In this document: positions 45,283 to 57,710 of the stretch, in pieces
How the letters are laid out: each line of letters begins with the position of its first letter
How positions within the stretch are numbered: position 1 is the first letter of the stretch
Source of the DNA: Neoceratodus forsteri
Lineage: Eukaryota > Chordata > Ceratodontiformes > Ceratodontidae
Reading direction: 5' to 3'
Length of the DNA: 64,000 bases
Assembly: GCA_016271365.2 (NCBI GenBank)
Contig: CM028131.1
Span: 283,214,001-283,278,000 of the forward strand
Translations under genes and position numbers: made by a program
Notes under the pieces: generated by a model
The model's database searches: none
The model's input: the letters and a program-made list of their open reading frames with translations, nothing else
Told to the model about the DNA's origin: nothing

Positions 45283-46457
45283 ATGTGCCTCCTTCTACTA
45301 TCAGGGGACAATGAAACAAACCTCTGTCACTGCAGAACACAAAAGACCAATAGTACTGCAAGGATCAAACCAAACCCTCTAATCTCCTGTCCCATGTGGT
45401 CCAATACTAAAGGGCTCAAAATAGCCCACATGAATATTCAAAGCATTAGGGGAAAGATGGCCGAACTTGAACTCTGGACTCTGCCCTATAAGCCTGATGT
45501 CCTCTGTATTATAGAGTCCTGGTTAAAACCCTCCATCCTGTCATATGAGATTGCTCTCTCCAGCTACTCCTCCTACCGGTGAGACTGGTCACCCAAAAAG
45601 GGAGGAGGGGTTATGATATATACTAGGGCTGGGCTAGCGGTCAGCGAAATAATTGACCCAAAACTTAACTCTGCTGCTGAACACCTATTTGTCAAAGTTA
45701 CACTAGGTAATGTGAAAAATATAATAATAGGATGTATATATCTACTCCCTAATCAAGCAGCTGCCACCTACACAGACTTTTTCTCTAGCCTTATTAACCT
45801 GCCCCATAATGGCATTATATTATGTGGAGATTTTAACCTAGATTGGGCCGGACCAAAAAAAAAACACAATACCAAGCTGCATTACTTGATGCAAATCTTG
45901 AGCAACTACTCTGTCAACCCACTAGACTTAATATGAAGTCTGGTAAACACAGTATATTAGATTGGATCATAACCAATAAACCTGCCTTTATTAAAGTTGT
46001 AGGTATCCTCCCTGATGTATTAGTGACCATTCTACTTCTTGCATCTGGAAAAATGGTGCCCTGCACCCCCCATAACTCTCCCAACCAGGGATCTAGCTAA
46101 CTTCATCACTGAAGCTTTCCTGCAAGTCTTGCCTCAGTTGACTGGTCCCCCATATCCACCCTTCCAGACATTGACCAGGTTTTAGACTATCTTATCAATA
46201 CTTTTACCTTCATCCTAGACTCACATGCGCCATACAAATTCAGAAGATCCAAAGGTCTCCTCTCCCCTTGGCTCACCCAGGAACTGAGGCACCTCATGCA
46301 TTCCTGGAAGAAAATCTTGAAAGCCTACAAAAGATCTGGACTACAGTCAGATTGGTAATCTACCACCAACTACGACATACCTGTAAGGCAAAAATCAACA
46401 AGTCCAAAAAGGGAACACTTCCAATCCCTACAGGAAAAGCACCTTGCTAACCCTAAG
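45283..46457 (+). mobile_element. L2-like LINE (copy G), endonuclease segment
   Basis: Endonuclease coding runs LKIAHMNIQSIRGKMAELE, VLCIIESWLKPSI (45283-45582) and GCIYLLPN...ILCGDFNLDW (45613-45936). Shifted frames then carry ILDWIITN and LSPWLTQEL-like segments to 46457. These are the catalytic landmarks of the apurinic-type endonuclease (GDFN with its Asp and Asn; the later SDH box is damaged). The segment is cut at the codons for ANPK, where CR1 copy E was inserted, and resumes at 49428 in register. Confidence 0.88.
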
Positions 46458-49427
46458 AGGTGGATAGGCAGAAAAGGGGCAAAATTCAGCAGAAGGGCAG
46501 ACAGCAAGGAGAACCAGGGATAAAGGACAACCAAGGAAGGGGCTGGAGTAGAACAGTGAAACAGTCTAGGGAGGTCAAATCATGGAAAGCCATGTGTGCA
46601 AATGCCAGGAGCCTTAGCAACAAGATGGAAGATCTGGAGGCTGTCATGGTGCAGTCAGACCTGGACATTGTGCCACCACTGAAACCTGGTGTAATGATAA
46701 CCACGATGGGAGATAGCCATACCTGGCTACAATATATTCAGAAGAGACAGAGCAGGCAGGAAGGGAGGAGGAGGGCACTGTATGTGAAAAATGACATAAG
46801 GGCCACAGAGATCCAGGAGGAACAAAATGGGGGAGAGATACTGTGGGTTAAGCTGGAAAGGAAAATGGGGACAGCCATCCGCTCAGGTGTGGTCTATAGA
46901 CCACCAGCCCAGGAGGAAGAAACAGATAGGAAGCTGATGCTAGCCATCCAATGGATGGCAGACAAGGGTGAGATAGTATTGGTTGGAGACTTCAATATTC
47001 CAGACGTGGATTGGAGCATCCCAGCAGCAGCATCAACTAGGAGCAGATTTATCCTGGACTCCCTTCAGGGTGCCTTCCTCAAGCAACTGGTCATGGAACC
47101 AACTCGGCAGAAGGCAATACTGGACCTTGTGCTCACAAACAGGGACAGTGTGATGGGGGTAACAGTGGGGAGCACCTGGGAACAGTGACCACCAGTCATT
47201 GTGGTTTGAAATCACAGAAAGAGCAGAACCAAACCACACAAAAACACGTATCCTGGATTTTAGGGGGGCAGACTTTGGGAAAATGGGGAGATACTTGAAA
47301 GAGGCATTAAGGGGAATGGGACAGGAATCAGGGGTTGAGGAACAGTAGGCAGTATTTAAAATGGGGATTACAAGAACAACAGAATTATGCATTAAGCAGG
47401 TTAGCAAGAGGAAAAGGAAGAGGAGACCATTATGGTTTTCCAAAGAGGTAGCAAAGAAAGTGAAAGCCAAAAGATTGCATTCCGTAATACAAAAAGACAC
47501 AGGCAGAAGGGATAGGGAAAGTACCAGGAGAAGCAAAGGGAGGCAGGGAGGTCAGTAAGGAAGCCAAAGCTCAGACAGAAGAACACATTGCAAAATCAGT
47601 GGGTAGAGGGGACAAAACTTTTACAGGTACATAAGTCAAAAGAAAGACAAAGGAGGGATAGTGAGACTGAAGGGGAGGATGGGGGCCGCGTGAGGATGAC
47701 AACAATAAAGTTGACATATTGAACAGATATTTCTGCTCAGTCTTTACTGAGGAAGAGGAGGGTAATGGGTCTGAAGGGTACAAAGGGTGAGAATGGTGCA
47801 GAAATGGACACAAGTCCCTTTACACGAGAAAGGGTCCTGAAGGAACTGGAAGTAATAAGAGTAGATAAAGCAATGGGGCCAGATGGGGTGCACCCCAGGG
47901 TCCTTAAAGAACTAAGAGAGATGGTGGCAGAACCTCTGGCTATCCTGTTTAGCCGATCACTGGAAACAGGGGAGGTACCCAAAGACTGGAGGACAGCAGA
48001 TATAGTCCCCTTATACAAAAGTGGGAACAAAGAGGAAGCAGGGAACTACAGACCAGTCAGCCTCACCTCGGTAGTGGGAAGATCATGGAAGCACTACTGA
48101 AGGAGAGATTGGTGGAACATCTGGTTGTCAGTGGACTACAGGACCCAAGGCAGCATGGTTTCACCAGGGGGATGTCAGGTCAATCCAACCTCGTTGAATT
48201 TTTTGACTGGGTGACTAGGGAGGTGGATCGGGGAGGGCAGTGGACATGGCCTATCTGGACTTCAGCAAGGCCTTTGACACTGTGCCACATAGAAGACTAT
48301 TACACAAACTGGGGAATATGGGTGTGGGCAGGACAGTAGTGTGGTGGGTAGGTAACTGGCTAGGTGGCAGGACACAGAGGGTGGTGGTAAATGGCTGTCA
48401 CTCCACAGAGGGAAGAGTGACCAGTGGGGCACCAGGGATCAGTGTGGACCGGTCCTATTCAACATCTTCATCAGTGACATTGCACAGGACCTAGAAGGCA
48501 GAATTTCACTGTTCGCTGATGACACAAAGTTCTGTAACAGAGTAGACACACAGAGGATGTAGACAGAATGAGAAGGGACCTGCAGACACTTGAAGAATGG
48601 TCAGGGGTTTGGCAGTTGAAATTCAATGCAAAGAAGTGCAAGATAATGGCATATGGGGCACAAAACCCTGGCACAATATATCAGTTGGGGGTGAGGATAT
48701 AGCATGCACCAAGCAGGAAAGGGATCTTGGGGTTATCATCTCTGATGACCTCAAGGTAGGGAAACAGTGTGACAAGGCAGCAGGTAAAGCAAATAGGATG
48801 CTGGGATGTATAGGCAGGGGCATCACCAGCAGGAAAAGGGAGGTCGTAATTCCACTATACAAGACATTAGTGAGGCCCCACCTGGAGTACAGTGTACAGT
48901 TCTGGAGACCATACCTACGTAAGAACATAGACAGGGTAGAGAAGGTTTAGAGGAGGGCAACAAAGATGGTGCATGGATTGCATCACAAGTCCTAGGAAGA
49001 CAGGTTGAAGGAACTGAACATGTACTCCCTGGAGGAGAGCAGGGAGAGAGGGGATATGATAGAGACATACAAGTATCTTACAGGGAGGAACAGGGTACAG
49101 GAATACACTATTTCTAAGCAAAATAGATATTCCAGGACTAGAGGGCATGGGATGAAGTTGGAGGGAGGACGATTCAGAGGAAACGTCAGGAAGAATTTCT
49201 TCACAGAATGGGTGGTGGACAAGTGGAACACCCTGCCAGAGGAAGTGGTGGGGGCTGAAACAATCACGGGATTTAAGAATGCATGGGATAGACATAAAGG
49301 AATTCTGGAGGTCAGGGGTAAGGGGCAACAGACTTCTAGGAAAACATAAACTGAACTTACAAGCTCAAATGGGCAGACTGGGTGGGCCATAGGCCCTTAT
49401 CTGCCGACACTGTCTATGTATCTATGT
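46458..49427 (+). mobile_element. CR1-type LINE (copy E), nearly full ORF2, inside L2-like copy G
   Basis: This is the best preserved CR1 here. The endonuclease frame 46460-47188 (243 codons) has AMCANARSLSNKMEDLEAV, SGVVYRPPAQEEE, GEIVLVGDFNIPDVDW and ILDLVLTNRD. RT follows in shifted frames: entry 47765-48100 (MGPDGVHPRVLKELREM, NYRPVSLTSVVG) and palm 48240-48494 (MAYLDFSKAFDTVPHRRL). FADD-type coding lies near 48510, and the C-terminal block at 48597-48950 and 49005-49349 (RTRGHGMKLEGGRF, VDKWNTLPEEVVGAE). The 3' end has gggcagactgggtgggcc and a TCTATGTA tail at 49412-49427. It sits exactly between two halves of one L2-like frame. About five frame changes break it. Confidence 0.93.
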
Positions 49428-50811
49428 AAAAGCTTCTGGAAGCAAATTAATGCACTCATTAAGGGTAAAACGAGGAGTATTCCTCAAAGCATGACCACAA
49501 AAGGTACTACCCTGACCAATCCACTGGAGATAGCCACTAGTATCAATCATTTCTTCACAGACCTTGACACCTACAAGACTGATCTTCCCGATGCCCACCC
49601 AGAACAGTCTGACACTCGTCATGAAGCTACCCATCTCCACTTCCACTTATAACTAACCTCTGGAAAAGAAGTACTTAAACACCTGAATAGCCTTAACCCT
49701 GACAATTCTCCTGGGTTTGACTCCCAATCACTTACATTTCTTAAGATAGGAGCTTCTGTGCTAGCATCATCCTATTGCCCTAGTAATTAACAGATCTTTC
49801 CTCACTCAATCTATCCCTAATAAATGGAAAACAGTAGTCGTTGTCCCAGTGCACAAGAACAGTCTGACCAACCTCATAGAAAATTATAGACCCATATTCA
49901 TCCTATGCCCAATTGCTAAAATTCAAGAAAGAATACTATATGATCAGCTATACTCGTATCACGAATCGACCAACGCCCTCACCATTCATCAACATGGATT
50001 TAGGAAACTACACAGTACAGAATCCACTCTTCTAAGAGTCACCACTGACATTTGGCAAGCTATGGACCAGGGTAAAGCCACAGGGGTGGTCTTCGTGGAC
50101 CTCACGAAGGCTTTTGACCTCATCAGCCACCCTATTCTCTTCTCCAAGCTTCACCATCTTGGCTTCGATGACAATTTCCTTTCCTGGGTATCATGCTATT
50201 TAATAAATCGGTCCCAGTGCGTCAAATGGGCATGTGCAATATCATCCCTATCACTGACGGGGTCCCTCAGGGGTCAGTTCTTGGTCTACTTTCATTCTCA
50301 ATTTTCATTAATAATATGCTGCAGAACTGTGGAGGGGCTTCAGTTCAGCTCTATGCCGATGATGCCATATTATACAGATCCTCCAGAGATGTTAGTAGTA
50401 TTGTTCGTAGTATAAACTCAGACTCAGAAAATGTTTTCAAGACCCTAGAAAACTGGTTGAAGGATAACCTGTTGGTTCTGAACACCAAAAAAAACAAAAC
50501 CACGTTGTTCCATCATACCTCCTTTGACTCCTCCCTGACTCCTCTGACTATCAAATCCTCCTTGGGAGTACCATTGGAAGGGGTTACTTCTTTCAAATAC
50601 CTGGGTCTGACTCTGGAGGAGCACTTGTCCTTCGACGTTCACGTAACCAACATAGTTAAGGCAACTAATCAAAAAATTGGTCTCCTTTACCGCACTGTTC
50701 CCTACCTCTCCGACTAAGTGAGAAGGATCATCGCCTCAGCAACTCTCATCTCTCATCCCAGGCCTCTTTTATGGGGCTCCAATAAGCCACTCAGCCAAGT
50801 CTAAACTTCTT
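49428..50811 (+). mobile_element. L2-like LINE (copy G), reverse transcriptase segment
   Basis: This resumes with the codons for KSFWKQINALIKGKTRS right after the CR1 tail. Later frames show IENYRPIFILCPIAKIQERI and VVFVDLTKAFDLISHPILF (49849-50415), then GVPQGSVLGLL and QLYADDAILYRSSRD (50193-50717). It ends with FKYLGLTLEEHLSFDVHV and LLYRTVPYLSD. Most RT motifs are present, with only two or three frame breaks. The 3' part is interrupted at 50812 by a SINE. Confidence 0.9.
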
Positions 50812-51375
50812 TTTTTTTTTATTTCATTATTTACTCTCCTTCTGCGGTGTGGGCATGGCAGGTCGTCCGGCTGCTGGCACCTGCACCCCCAGACCTGGTC
50901 TGGCCAGCGACACGCTCTCCACCACAGGCTTGGCGCACACACAGTATCCCCCCCTCTCGGGGACTTGGAGCCAATACCTGGGGGCACACCTCTCAGGTCT
51001 GGGGCTCAGCGCATGGCCATCGGCTGCCATGACTGCCCCACTATTTGTCCACCTCAGTGTTCTCCCTGGAGCCGGCATGCAAAGACATACAGCACACTTG
51101 CGTGCCAACGTCTGCCAAGCTCCAACCCTCTTCTGAGCGCTGCAACTGTGCAGTGCACCCGACAGCCACCAGGTGCCACTGCAGAGTGACATGATCCCCA
51201 TGCCCACCCCAGAGAGAGGAGAGCTGTCTTGGGACACTCGATCCTCTCCTTTCCCTTGCCGACCCCCCAATGACCCAAGTCTGTTCCCGAACCCAGGTCG
51301 CCAGTGTGGTGTGAGTTGTGATGTCCGGCACCTCAACCCTCAGTGCCACCTGGCCCGTCCAAGTCTACACTTCTT
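50795..51375 (-). mobile_element. Long tRNA-derived SINE, copy 4 (50812-51358)
   Basis: It is flanked by 17-bp direct repeats with one mismatch (CCAAGTCTAAACTTCTT at 50795-50811 and CCAAGTCTACACTTCTT at 51359-51375). It is antisense: T10 at the left is the A-tail, and the right end is a tRNA-like head (ccaggtggcactgagggttg, then cgacctgggttcgggaac as a B-box-like site). The length is 547 bp. Long ORFs inside it (up to 169 codons) are chance frames in GC-rich SINE sequence. Confidence 0.88.
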
Positions 51376-52268
51376 GACAGATTAAGAGTGGCCTATCACA
51401 GAACTGCCTGTTTCACTGCAAAGGCCCCAGCTAGAGACCACCACTGTTATGTTCTAAAATACCTGGGTTGGCCGACCTTCCAAGTCAAGATGGATTTCCT
51501 GGTGGTCTGTGCCACCTTCAAACTCATTCACCTGCCCTCCCCACCCAGTCTATCTAATCTTCTCACACTGAAAACCACCCAAAGGACCCTTAGATCCTCC
51601 CATCTACCTACCTTAAGTATACCTAAAACTCGATTAGCCATAGGCAGAAGATCCTTCTCCTTTACGGCATCACAAAAATAGAACAACCTCCCTAAATTGC
51701 TACTAGTTTGCAAGTCTCTCCACATATTCAAACAACAGTATAAGGAATCTCTCTTTTCACCACCTATTTACAATGGCAACTGTCTTTAATAACCTCCTCC
51801 TACAACCTAATTCCCCTCTATTCCCCCCACTTTTCCTTCCCTCTCAGATCTCCCTCTTAATCCCTTACTGTTCGACGTGTCTCTCCTTACCTTCCTCTTT
51901 TCTCCAACCCCCCCCGCCATCATATAGGACCAAGTACAAATGTTATGAACTACCTCTGTTTTTATATGGTTGTTAGCTTTAAAAGAAACCTCTGTCCTTG
52001 CTCCAAGATCATTTATTGCAAATCTATCCCTCTGTGCATACTCAGTTTGTATAATTTTGTAAATACTGTACCTGCATCTTGTATCTTATATATTTATTGT
52101 ATTCCACTGAATATTGTAAAAGTGCAATTGTGCACTTATCTGATGCTGATGTGTGTTGAAATTCTGTACCTCCCCTACTACCCTCTTCCAGGTCGCCCCT
52201 GAAAAAGGTACACTCAGTCTCAGTGGGCCCACTTAGTTACTAAAATTCAAATAAATAAATAAATAAAA
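51376..52268 (+). mobile_element. L2-like LINE (copy G), C-terminal and 3' UTR segment
   Basis: After the SINE the L2-like frame continues: LRVAYHRTACFTAKAPARDH, LKYLGWPTFQVKMDF, IPKTRLAIGRRSFSF (51343-51681). A 3' UTR of about 550 bp follows and ends in (AAAT)n at 52249-52268. Together with 45283-46457 and 49428-50811 this gives about 3.45 kb of one nearly complete element. Confidence 0.87.
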
Positions 52269-54579
52269 GTTTTTTATGTAATTTTTTAGAGTGTAAGAAG
52301 ATTTTTTAAAAGAAGAGTCCCTTTGCTGTTTCTCCACTAGGTGGAGCTATTATCTGAGTGATACAGTTTGTGTCTGTTGTCACCCTCTCTCGCCGCAGCA
52401 CCCCTCCCCCTCAATTATCTGGTTCTGCTCACACTCGCTTTCCTACCCAGAAAGTCACATTTGTTTATTCCACGAATAATTGATTGTATTGGGAGAAGCA
52501 GGTGATAATTGTGGATGCTGCTGACTAATGGTGACCGGCGCCATTCACGGACAGCTAGTTTAGAGTTGAATTGGCAAGTTCCCCCACACCTCCTTAAGGT
52601 AATGTTGAGTTTCTGTTAGCTGGAAATGCTAGAAAATAGATGTAATTTTTATTGCAGCTTGTTTACCGCGAATCGAGCGGCGTCAGTGAAGTGTGTGACC
52701 GGCAGTTATGGTATCCGTGGTTCACTGAAGCCGCTGGGTTTGTGGAAGAAAATGGCCATAAAAATCAAACTTGCGTGTGCTACAAACTCTGCTTTTGATA
52801 TCCAACTACTGGGACGAGAACTGCCGTGAATATACTTGGCAGCGTGGATAACAGTGAATTGAAGTACTTGGGGGCGGAAGATGTGTAGGTGGGGCCGTTA
52901 CTGTAACAGTTTTCTGTGGCGTTTTTTTTTTTTCTTTACATTTCATGCAGTCTTCTGTGTGCTGGGACTAGAGTTGGGATGTTATGCTGGGATAATTTCA
53001 AGGGTCCAGTCCCAGACAGACCAATCACAGTGCAGCATACTTTCTTGCCACTGTATAAGAAGGGATACATTAAAGCACAGAGCTCCGAACAGTTCATCAT
53101 AAGAAACACATTTGCACTGCAGCAACATGCAAAACACTTACAGGCCACCTGACCCTACTTTAATTTGTGGACTCTCCCATTTTTGTAACCTGTTACCCTG
53201 GTATACTAGCCAGCCAGTTAGGGAACACATTTAGCCAGTTATCGGATACTCATATTTTGATATGTATTGCTAGAGCCGGTAGCAGTTATCTGCATATCTG
53301 GTTCCACATACCACCTTATGTAGTGTATCCTTGCCCATACACAGGCATGTAAGAGAACCTGGGTCCACACTTTCCCTGCAAATCACCACGGTACATCCTC
53401 TAATGGCATGCATACCACCCACACTGATCTGTATCCAAGGATCCTCCACGGAGGCAGACGGCACAGCCAGCCGACCCCTGGCTTCAGAAATGTTATGGTT
53501 TAGCATGCTGAGTTTTACCTTAGAGAGGCAGGGATTCACAAATAGAGACCAGTTTCACAAGCACCTCCGGGCTTCAACCACCACCTTCGGGTAATCGAAT
53601 CTTCAGAGAATCCTTCCAGGCCCGAAAGCCATCGGTGCACACTACTTGAGGGAGTACCCACCAAGGAAACCCACTTTGTTGCCTGTGGTGATACCCTACT
53701 AGTCTGTCCAGGCTTGCCCTGGGAATAGAAACACTAGACCTGTACTTCTAAATTTTTTTCAAAGCTGGAGGCCTGGAGGGTGTCCCTGCCACCCCAAGTT
53801 CGATGCCCTGCCACCTTGTCAGGCCCCAGTGGGCCCACTCTGGCCTCCCTGAAAGGACCCCGTTGCAACTTGCAGAGCAATCCTCAAGTGACTGCCTGAG
53901 CCAGACCAAACTGGGAATTCTCAACTTCCTTTCAGAACCCTCCTTGTGTCTCCCTGTCCCTAGTCTCCTCCCCACCCACTAAGGACAGAGTGTTGGTGCA
54001 AAGGCACCTAGTGCTATGATGGGCACTGTTAGTAACAACTCTGCCCCCCACCGTGGGATTGGGTTTCATAGCTTCAATTGCAGCCCAGTCATCTAGATGA
54101 CAATTAAGTAATAATACACGACAGGGTGTAGTATGTTATGGGAAATCATCACGCGTCAGATACTTTGTGATACATAAGACCAAAGTCCAAGTGTCTCTAC
54201 GCCTTCTAAAAGATAAATTAACCCATACCATTTACAAAAGTAAATGTTTTACGGTTTTACATTGGTTACAGCCATATTTGTTTTTGCTGCTGATGTTTTG
54301 AAACTTCAAGTTTATTGTATCAAAATTCAACATTACATTCCAATTTACAATAGTGGTTGATATATTTACTTAAATCCTACTATGATATTTGCTATTATTT
54401 AACCACAATGTCTGATATATACAGGTATCTATAGTTCATATTCTTAAGCAAATGTGAACAACTCATCTGTCCTCAACTTTGGGACAGTAAAACCAATTAA
54501 TTTTAACTTTGTGACCTTGAAAATTAGCTATAACAGTATCTACATGCGCGCTTACTTTAATATTTGTATGAGATCCTTA
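52269..54579. other. Unassigned; MITE-arm relatives and a promoter-like stretch
   Basis: No gene is recognised. The string gttatgctgggataat near 52980, and aataatacacgacagggtg near 54107, match arms of the MITE at 45069. A CCAAT-type site (accaatcacagtgc, 53020) is followed 20-30 bp later by ctgtataagaag, which looks like a TATA-type promoter of an element. Short ORFs nearby are not recognisable. Confidence 0.4.
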
Positions 54580-57303
54580 TATGTTGCATGTTTCATTCAA
54601 CTAATAACTGTTCCAATACTGGGATACCCTCTAACTCCTCCATCATATGATAGAATGGTAGCCACCTAGAATTGAATCTTTCTACCTTTAGATGGATCCT
54701 GGCAGAAATTCCCTCCATCATTTTGATTTTATTACAGTTCTGGAGCCAGTCTTGTCTAGTGGGGGTTGAAATCTATAACTGCCTTTGAGTGACAGATTTC
54801 AAGGCTGCTGCAATTAGGATATTGTATAAATATTTTTTACCTGTTCCATTGACCCCTTTCAGAATTAATCCCAATGCCAGATTTCACACCTTCTATACAG
54901 ACAGTTAGCTCTAGGCATTTCTCTACCCACTTAGTAACATCTGCCCAAAAGTTCTTAGGATGTTCACATTTCCAAAATATGTGAGTGGGTGTACCTTTAT
55001 CCCTACACTCTCTCCAGCATTTATCTGATCTCTACTGGCTATAGTGACATGATCTGTCAGGAGTCAGAAAGAATCTGGCTATCACTTTCCAGTGGAATTC
55101 TCTCCAGCTCCCTGATAATGTAATTTTATGTACTGACCTCCGTACCTGCAGCCATTGCCAAGGTGACATCTGGCCCATTTCGTCCTCCCACTTTGATTGC
55201 ACCAAAGCCATCTCCTGATTATCTGTATTGGAGCTGAGTGTAAGGTATAGATTAGACACTGTATGTTTCCCTTCTTTTAGGTTTGTTAAAATGTAACGTT
55301 TTCCAACAGCGGGTGTTGTGTGGCCCATATTCCTTCTGCGTTTTCTTTATCCCAGAGGAAGTTTCTAATCTGTAGGTGTCTAAACATGCCTGATTGCTGT
55401 AACCTAAATTCAAGTCGTACTTGGTTAAAAGATTTAAATGTCCTGTCCTGCTACAATTGTGCAATGTGTACCAAACCCTTCACCACCCATTTTTTAAAGA
55501 TAGTGTCTGTTGAAGCTGGGATACATTTTTTTATTCCTCCATATAGGGATCCACTGATGTTGGACCTCGTCAATTGCCAGGTTCTGTTTTATCTGCAGCC
55601 ATATTTTAAAAGTGTGTTTTGTCCACTTATTCAATAGTAAGCTTAGGTCTTGATTGTTTTGTTTGGACCAAATTAAAGTGTCTAAGTGGTTTTCCCTGTT
55701 GCTTGCCTCTTCCATTTGTTTCCAGGTAGGTTCTGAGTACTTCTTGCTGATATCTATGATGTCTTCGAGTTGGGCTGCCAAGTAATACTCTTTAAAATTA
55801 GGGACCCCCCATATTCCCTTCCTTCCTTACTTCTCATTAAGGCTGACCATTTCATCCTTGCTTTTTGCTTTTACCAGATGAACCGTCTAAGGACCCCCAT
55901 CAATTCCTTCCATTCACCTCTTGCTATGGGAATTGGCAAAGTCTGATAAAGAAAGAGGAATCTAGGCAGCATGTTCAGTTTTAGTGTTTCTACCCTATTA
56001 GTGAATGACAGAGGAAGAATGTCCCACCTTTTGATGTCTGCAAATACTTCAGCCTTCAACTTTCCATAGTTTTTTTTGGTAAAGATCTGATAGACTCTTG
56101 GGTATCTGTACCCCTAGGTATCTGACTATGGTGGCGTTCCATTTACCTGGTAGAAGTTCCTGTATATCAGAAGACACCCTTCCCCCCACCGTGATTATTT
56201 CTGTTTTGGACATATTTATTTTAAACCCTGGTATGTTACCATAAATCTTTAAAGTGTTTAGCAAAGGGTGTAGAGATTGATGTGGATTTTCCAGGTATGT
56301 GACCATTTCATCAGCGTATAAGGAGATTTTATTTTCGACTCCCCCTGTTCTTATGCCTTGAATTTTTGGGCTACTTCTAATTAACTCCGCCAGGGGTTCC
56401 ATACTTGTAGCAAAAAGAAGTGGGGATAGAGGGCATCACTGCCTTGTGCCCCTCTGTATCTTTATGCAATAAAGTGCCATTTACTTTAATCTGCGCCCGT
56501 GGAGAATCTAGACAGCACATTCATTTTTAGTGTTTCTACTCTCTTAGTGAATGACAGAGGAAGAACGTCCCACCATTGCCCTAATCGACTGAACAAAGTC
56601 CTCTGAGAACCCCATTTGGGCCATTGTTTGTTTTAGAAATGTTCGGTTTAATCTATCAAAGGCTTTTTCTGTGTTAATCAGGATTGCCAATCGTGTTTCT
56701 TTATGGTTTTTGCCAGCTTCCAGTATATTTAACATTCTTCTTATATTAAGCAATTTATGATGAGCACTTAGGTGGCGGTGCCTCAAGAAGAGTAGCCAAT
56801 ATAGTGAATCAATGAAATGAGCACTCACCCCTGCTAGCTGAGCTGAAAGGAACAAGCACTTCACAAATTCAGTGCTTTGCCAGAGTTTTTATTCACTCCA
56901 TAATAGTAACCAGTGGTACAGACAGACAAGGTTGTCAGGAGTGAATAAAAACTTTGGCAAAGCACTGAATTTGTGAAGTGCGTGTTCCTTTCAGCTCAAC
57001 TAGCAGGGGTGAGTGCTCATTTCATCGATTCACTATATTGGCAGTTCTTCTTATATTGTCTTTCAGATGTCTGGTTGGGATAAAGCCAGTCTGATCTGGG
57101 TGTAAAAGATTGGGTATGATCTTTTGAATCCTATTGGCAATTATCTTAGTATATATTTTGAGATATTGATTCAATTGGGATATTTGTCTGTACGAGTCAC
57201 ATTATGTAGGATCTTTTCCTTGCTTGTGGAGGACTGATATGACTGCCTCATGCCAAGAATGTAGGATTCTCTTTTCTTTCTGGTAAAACTTGAGTAGATT
57301 ACT
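54580..57303 (-). mobile_element. L1-type LINE fragment, antisense ORF2 RT
   Basis: Reading the minus strand from 57303: AVISVLHKQGKDPT-like coding and HPDQTGFIPTRHLKDN near 57090-57240, AILINTEKAFDRLN (56544-56864), and ISLYADEMVTYLENPHQSL with GFKINMSKTEI (56049-56402). Then comes RWDILPLSFTNRVETLKLNM and LPRFLFLYQTLPIPI (55871-56059), followed by the cysteine-poor C-terminus (about 54690-55330). This is L1 ORF2 order. The catalytic YADD reads YADE, which would inactivate it even without the frame breaks. The ORF1 and endonuclease parts are absent. It carries an inverted-repeat insertion (56748-57044) and a local duplication (56503-56573). The 3' end near 54580 is approximate. Confidence 0.85.
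56735..57057. mobile_element. Inverted-repeat insertion (56748-57044) with 13-bp direct repeats
   Basis: TTCTTCTTATATT occurs at 56735-56747 and 57045-57057 and brackets 297 bp foreign to the L1. Inside, about 56790-56902 and 56937-57042 are near-perfect inverted copies (gccaatatagtgaatc at the left, gattcactatattggc at the right), with a loop of about 35 bp. This is a stem-loop insertion. The 13-bp direct repeats look like a target duplication of the kind LINE machinery makes. Confidence 0.8.
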
Positions 57304-57305
57304 CA

Positions 57306-57710
57306 TTGCCTCTGGTGTTCTACCAGATGCCATCACTGATCACTCCCCAATATATTGTATTTGGGGCAAAATCAGGCCTACCCAGATGGGGTCTCATTTC
57401 ATTACCTTCTGCAACTATGCAAACTTTAAGCCTCAGTTTCTGCTCGACGTTGCCACTACTGATTGGTCCTCCATTCTTACATCCAGTGATGCTCAGACTG
57501 CCCTTAATTTGTTCTTGCAACAATTTCTAGCACTCCAGGATAGACACTGCAAACTTGTAACCCGTTGGTTAAGAAATAGGCAAACCCACTGGTTGAAATC
57601 TGACCTACTAGCTAAACTTTAGCTAAGGAACAAAAGCTGGCTCTGTTATAAGAACTCAGGACTAGCCTCTGACCTCACTACCTACAGGGCTCTGCAAAAA
57701 GGAAATCAAA
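57306..57710 (+). mobile_element. L2-like LINE fragment, endonuclease end
   Basis: The frame 57290-57622 reads LPDAITDHSPIYCIW (with the catalytic SDH-type box as TDH) and then NYANFKPQFLLDVATTDW and RWLRNRQTHWLKSDLL. These are the end of the endonuclease and the linker of an L2-group LINE, similar to 45960-46450. The LTR element at 57711 interrupts it; the other half would lie beyond the window. Confidence 0.75.

Noticed and set aside
49005..49390. Minus-strand ORFs of 130-137 codons over the CR1 3' region
   Set aside because: They are reverse-strand shadows of the conserved CR1 C-terminal coding block.
50827..51336. 169-codon minus-strand ORF and several plus-strand ORFs
   Set aside because: They lie wholly inside the SINE bounded by a 17-bp target duplication, and the frames are not kept in the other copies.
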